Assembly: GCA_964565945.1 (NCBI GenBank)
Contig: CAZMGY010000018.1
Location: forward strand, 7,297-71,296
Reading direction: 5' to 3'
Source: CAZMGY01 sp964565945 [NCBI: uncultured bacterium]
GTDB taxonomy: Bacteria; GCA-001730085
Length of the DNA stretch: 64,000 nt
Every line of letters starts with the position of its first letter. The first letter of the stretch is position 1. The notes under the pieces were generated by a model. The model saw only the letters and a list, made by a program, of their open reading frames with translations, had not been told where the DNA came from and did not search any database. Made by a program: the position numbers and the translations under genes. This document shows, piece by piece, positions 62,338-64,000 of the stretch.

Positions 62338-63563
62338 TCGTCTAACTCCAATAAGTGACCCATTTTTTCTTTTTTGGTCTTCAAATACTGTTTATTTTCA
62401 TCGGTGCCATCAACAATCAAAGGTATCCGATCGTGAATCGTAATGCCATAGCCCTTAAGACCCACCATCTTTTTAGGGTTGTTGGTTAATATTTTAATGT
62501 GCGTGGCACCTAAATCTTTAAGAATCTGGGCACCGATCCCATAATTGCGCATATCTGGCGGAAAGCCTAATTTCTGATTGGCCTCCACAGTGTCTAAACC
62601 TGAATCTTGCAAGGCATAGGCTTTCATTTTATTCACAAAGCCTATGCCCCGGCCTTCTTGACGCATATATAGGATTACGCCTCGCCCTTCCTTAACCACC
62701 GCGTGCATCGCAGCATCCAACTGACGCCCACAGTCACAGCGCTTGGAATGAAAAACATCCCCAGTTAAACACTCGGAATGCACACGAATGAGCAAAGGGT
62801 GCTCCTCGTTCACATCGGCAACATCACCATAGACCAAAGCCACATGACCTTTATGATCGGTTTTGGATTCATAGACGATCAGTTCAAAATCACCGTGTTC
62901 CGTCGGCAAGTTGGTGCTCACCTCACGTTCGACCAAAGATTCCTTTTCCAAACGATAACTGATTAGATCGGCAATGCTACATATGGTCAGATTATGCTCA
63001 TTGGCAAACGTTTTAAGATCGGGCAAGCGCGCCATCGTTCCGTCGGGATTAAGAATTTCGCACAAAACACCCGCAGGATAAAGATCTGCCAGGCGACACA
63101 CATCAACCACCGCTTCGGTGTGCCCAGCCCTGCGCAAAACACCATCTTCTTTAGCGCATAAAGGAAAAATATGGCCTGGTTTAGCAAAATCTTCTGATTG
63201 AGTTGCCTCATCAGTGAAAGCAAAAATGGTTTTGGAGCGATCCGAGGCCGAAATGCCCGTCGTCGTATCAGTCACATAATCCACCGACGTGTAAAAAGGC
63301 GTGCTCATCAGAGACGTGTTCTGCTGAACCATTGGTTCAATCTGAAGCTCATTCAATCGTTGCAGGGTGGTGGCTAGACAAATAAGACCACGGCCATGAG
63401 TCGCCATAAAATTGATGGCTTCGGGCGTAACAAATTCGGCGGCCATGATAAGATCACCTTCGTTTTCACGCTTTTCGTCATCGACAACAATAATCATTTC
63501 TCCACGTCGAATCGCAACAATGGCATCCTCGATAGGCAATAAAACACTCGGCTGTTGACTCAT
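62334..63563 (-). CDS. ribBA: Bifunctional DHBP synthase / GTP cyclohydrolase II
   Basis: The roughly 409-residue fusion supplies both riboflavin precursors. The N-terminal RibB part has [30 protein letters not shown] and [15 protein letters not shown]. The C-terminal RibA part has [18 protein letters not shown] (three zinc cysteines) and [11 protein letters not shown] start at ATG 63563 because TGAGG lies six bases before it; an ATG at 63575 adds four residues and has a poorer site. First gene of a probable nine-gene unit. No FMN riboswitch was seen in the leader. Confidence 0.96.
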   Translation of the reverse strand: MSQQPSVLLPIEDAIVAIRRGEMIIVVDDEKRENEGDLIMAAEFVTPEAINFMATHGRGLICLATTLQRLNELQIEPMVQQNTSLMSTPFYTSVDYVTDTTTGISASDRSKTIFAFTDEATQSEDFAKPGHIFPLCAKEDGVLRRAGHTEAVVDVCRLADLYPAGVLCEILNPDGTMARLPDLKTFANEHNLTICSIADLISYRLEKESLVEREVSTNLPTEHGDFELIVYESKTDHKGHVALVYGDVADVNEEHPLLIRVHSECLTGDVFHSKRCDCGRQLDAAMHAVVKEGRGVILYMRQEGRGIGFVNKMKAYALQDSGLDTVEANQKLGFPPDMRNYGIGAQILKDLGATHIKILTNNPKKMVGLKGYGITIHDRIPLIVDGTDENKQYLKTKKEKMGHLLELDE

Positions 63564-63616
63564 TTCGAACCTCATTTGCTAAAGATCCCAGATCATCTAC
63601 TCCAGATGAAACAAAC

Positions 63617-63645
63617 ATTATAACTGATTTTTATGCTCTTGTCAG
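63617..63645 (-). promoter_or_regulatory. Sigma-70-type promoter of the rib operon
   Basis: The minus strand has CTGACA (63640-63645), a 17-base spacer and a perfect TATAAT (63617-63622), about 55 bases before the ribBA start. The leader contains a small hairpin (CATCT-AGATG) but none of the conserved FMN-aptamer segments, so riboflavin control looks constitutive or is by another route. Confidence 0.7.
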
Positions 63646-63738
63646 CAGAGAAACATCGCCATTATCTTCGCTAGGTAAAAATTCCTATAATAAATTGATC
63701 CCCATTTTTATGACTCGCGCCATTCATTTGTTTTTTTC

Positions 63739-63767
63739 TTGACATTTTTATAGATTTTAAATATTGT
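63739..63767 (+). promoter_or_regulatory. Promoter of the right-edge exported protein gene
   Basis: TTGACA (63739-63744, perfect) is followed after 17 bases by TATTGT (63762-63767, four of six), about 88 bases before the ATG at 63855. It is divergent from the rib operon promoter, with roughly 95 bases between the two -35 boxes. Confidence 0.6.
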
Positions 63768-63854
63768 TTTCTCTCAAAGAGTCATTAGCAAGTTTTAGAC
63801 AGAATAGTAAAATTAGACGCAACTAAACCTAAACAGGAAAAAGGAGTCCGCAGG

Positions 63855-64000
63855 ATGAGTCATCCCCTAAGGTTACCATTCTTAGCTATTAATCTCGTCA
63901 TTTGCTTTTCTATTACTAACCTAATGGCCCTTGCGCCTTCCTCTCATTTGGCAAAAGTATCTCGCACAAGACCTATGGGTTCCATGGGCACAGGAAGCCT
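63855..64000 (+). CDS. Exported protein, N-terminal fragment (runs off the right edge)
   Basis: ATG 63855 follows AAGGAG (63841-63846). The 48 visible residues start MSHPLRLPFLAINLVICF, a signal peptide with a hydrophobic core, possibly cleaved after LMALA, then a Ser/Arg/Gly-rich stretch (SRTRPMGSMGTGS). No stop occurs before the edge. The family cannot be recognised from this piece; a low-complexity exported or surface protein is likely. Confidence 0.7.
   Translation, partial: MSHPLRLPFLAINLVICFSITNLMALAPSSHLAKVSRTRPMGSMGTGS

Noticed and set aside
63564-63660. FMN riboswitch before ribBA
   Set aside because: The leader is only about 50-60 bases and has none of the conserved aptamer segments.

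Overview
The window comes from a bacterium with roughly 40% GC that uses the standard bacterial genetic code (TGA is a stop). Its dominating feature is one giant reading frame. From a GTG at 54390 the minus strand stays open in one frame to base 1 and runs off the left edge. That is at least 18,130 codons in 54.4 kb, or about 2 MDa if made as one chain. Giant genes of this kind are known mainly from Omnitrophota (OP3), for example 'Candidatus Velamenicoccus archaeovorus'. I infer that phylum, or a bacterium with the same biology, from the giant gene alone; no rRNA or marker tree is available here.

Layout of the giant protein, N- to C-terminus (right to left on the map): signal peptide (54390-54280); short helical stalk; Rhs-like YD repeats to about 43.15 kb; a YD-free helical block (43.15-38.84 kb); more YD repeats with helical, EF-hand and beta-module inserts to about 16.6 kb; an Arg-rich site and a motif like those before toxins in polymorphic toxins (about 16.5 kb); hydrophobic and membrane segments; a very long coiled-coil region (about 13.2-9.5 kb); further membrane segments (9.2-7.8 kb); and a divergent SecA-like ATPase carrying Walker A, DEAH, MTGT, and helicase motifs V and VI (about 6.05-2.75 kb). 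The C-terminus lies outside the window. The order suggests a secreted or surface-anchored Rhs-like shell that leads into a membrane-active, motor-bearing C-terminal part. Contact, predation or cargo transfer are possible roles, all by inference.

An AT-rich divergent promoter region (54391-54825) separates the giant gene from a small exported redoxin (54826-55434, plus strand). The rest is compact housekeeping sequence on the minus strand. sixA-gpmA forms a short unit (56725-55504). A tightly packed probable operon reads leftwards from a good sigma-70-type promoter at 63617-63645: ribBA, ribH, nusB, ftsY, ribD, ribE, an SDR reductase, a 43-codon ORF and a BioF-like enzyme. It joins riboflavin synthesis with antitermination (NusB), the SRP receptor (FtsY) and probably biotin or another acyl-CoA-derived pathway. 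At the right edge a divergent gene (63855 onwards, plus strand) begins an exported protein that is cut by the window.

No RNA genes, CRISPR arrays, insertion sequences or riboswitches were recognised.
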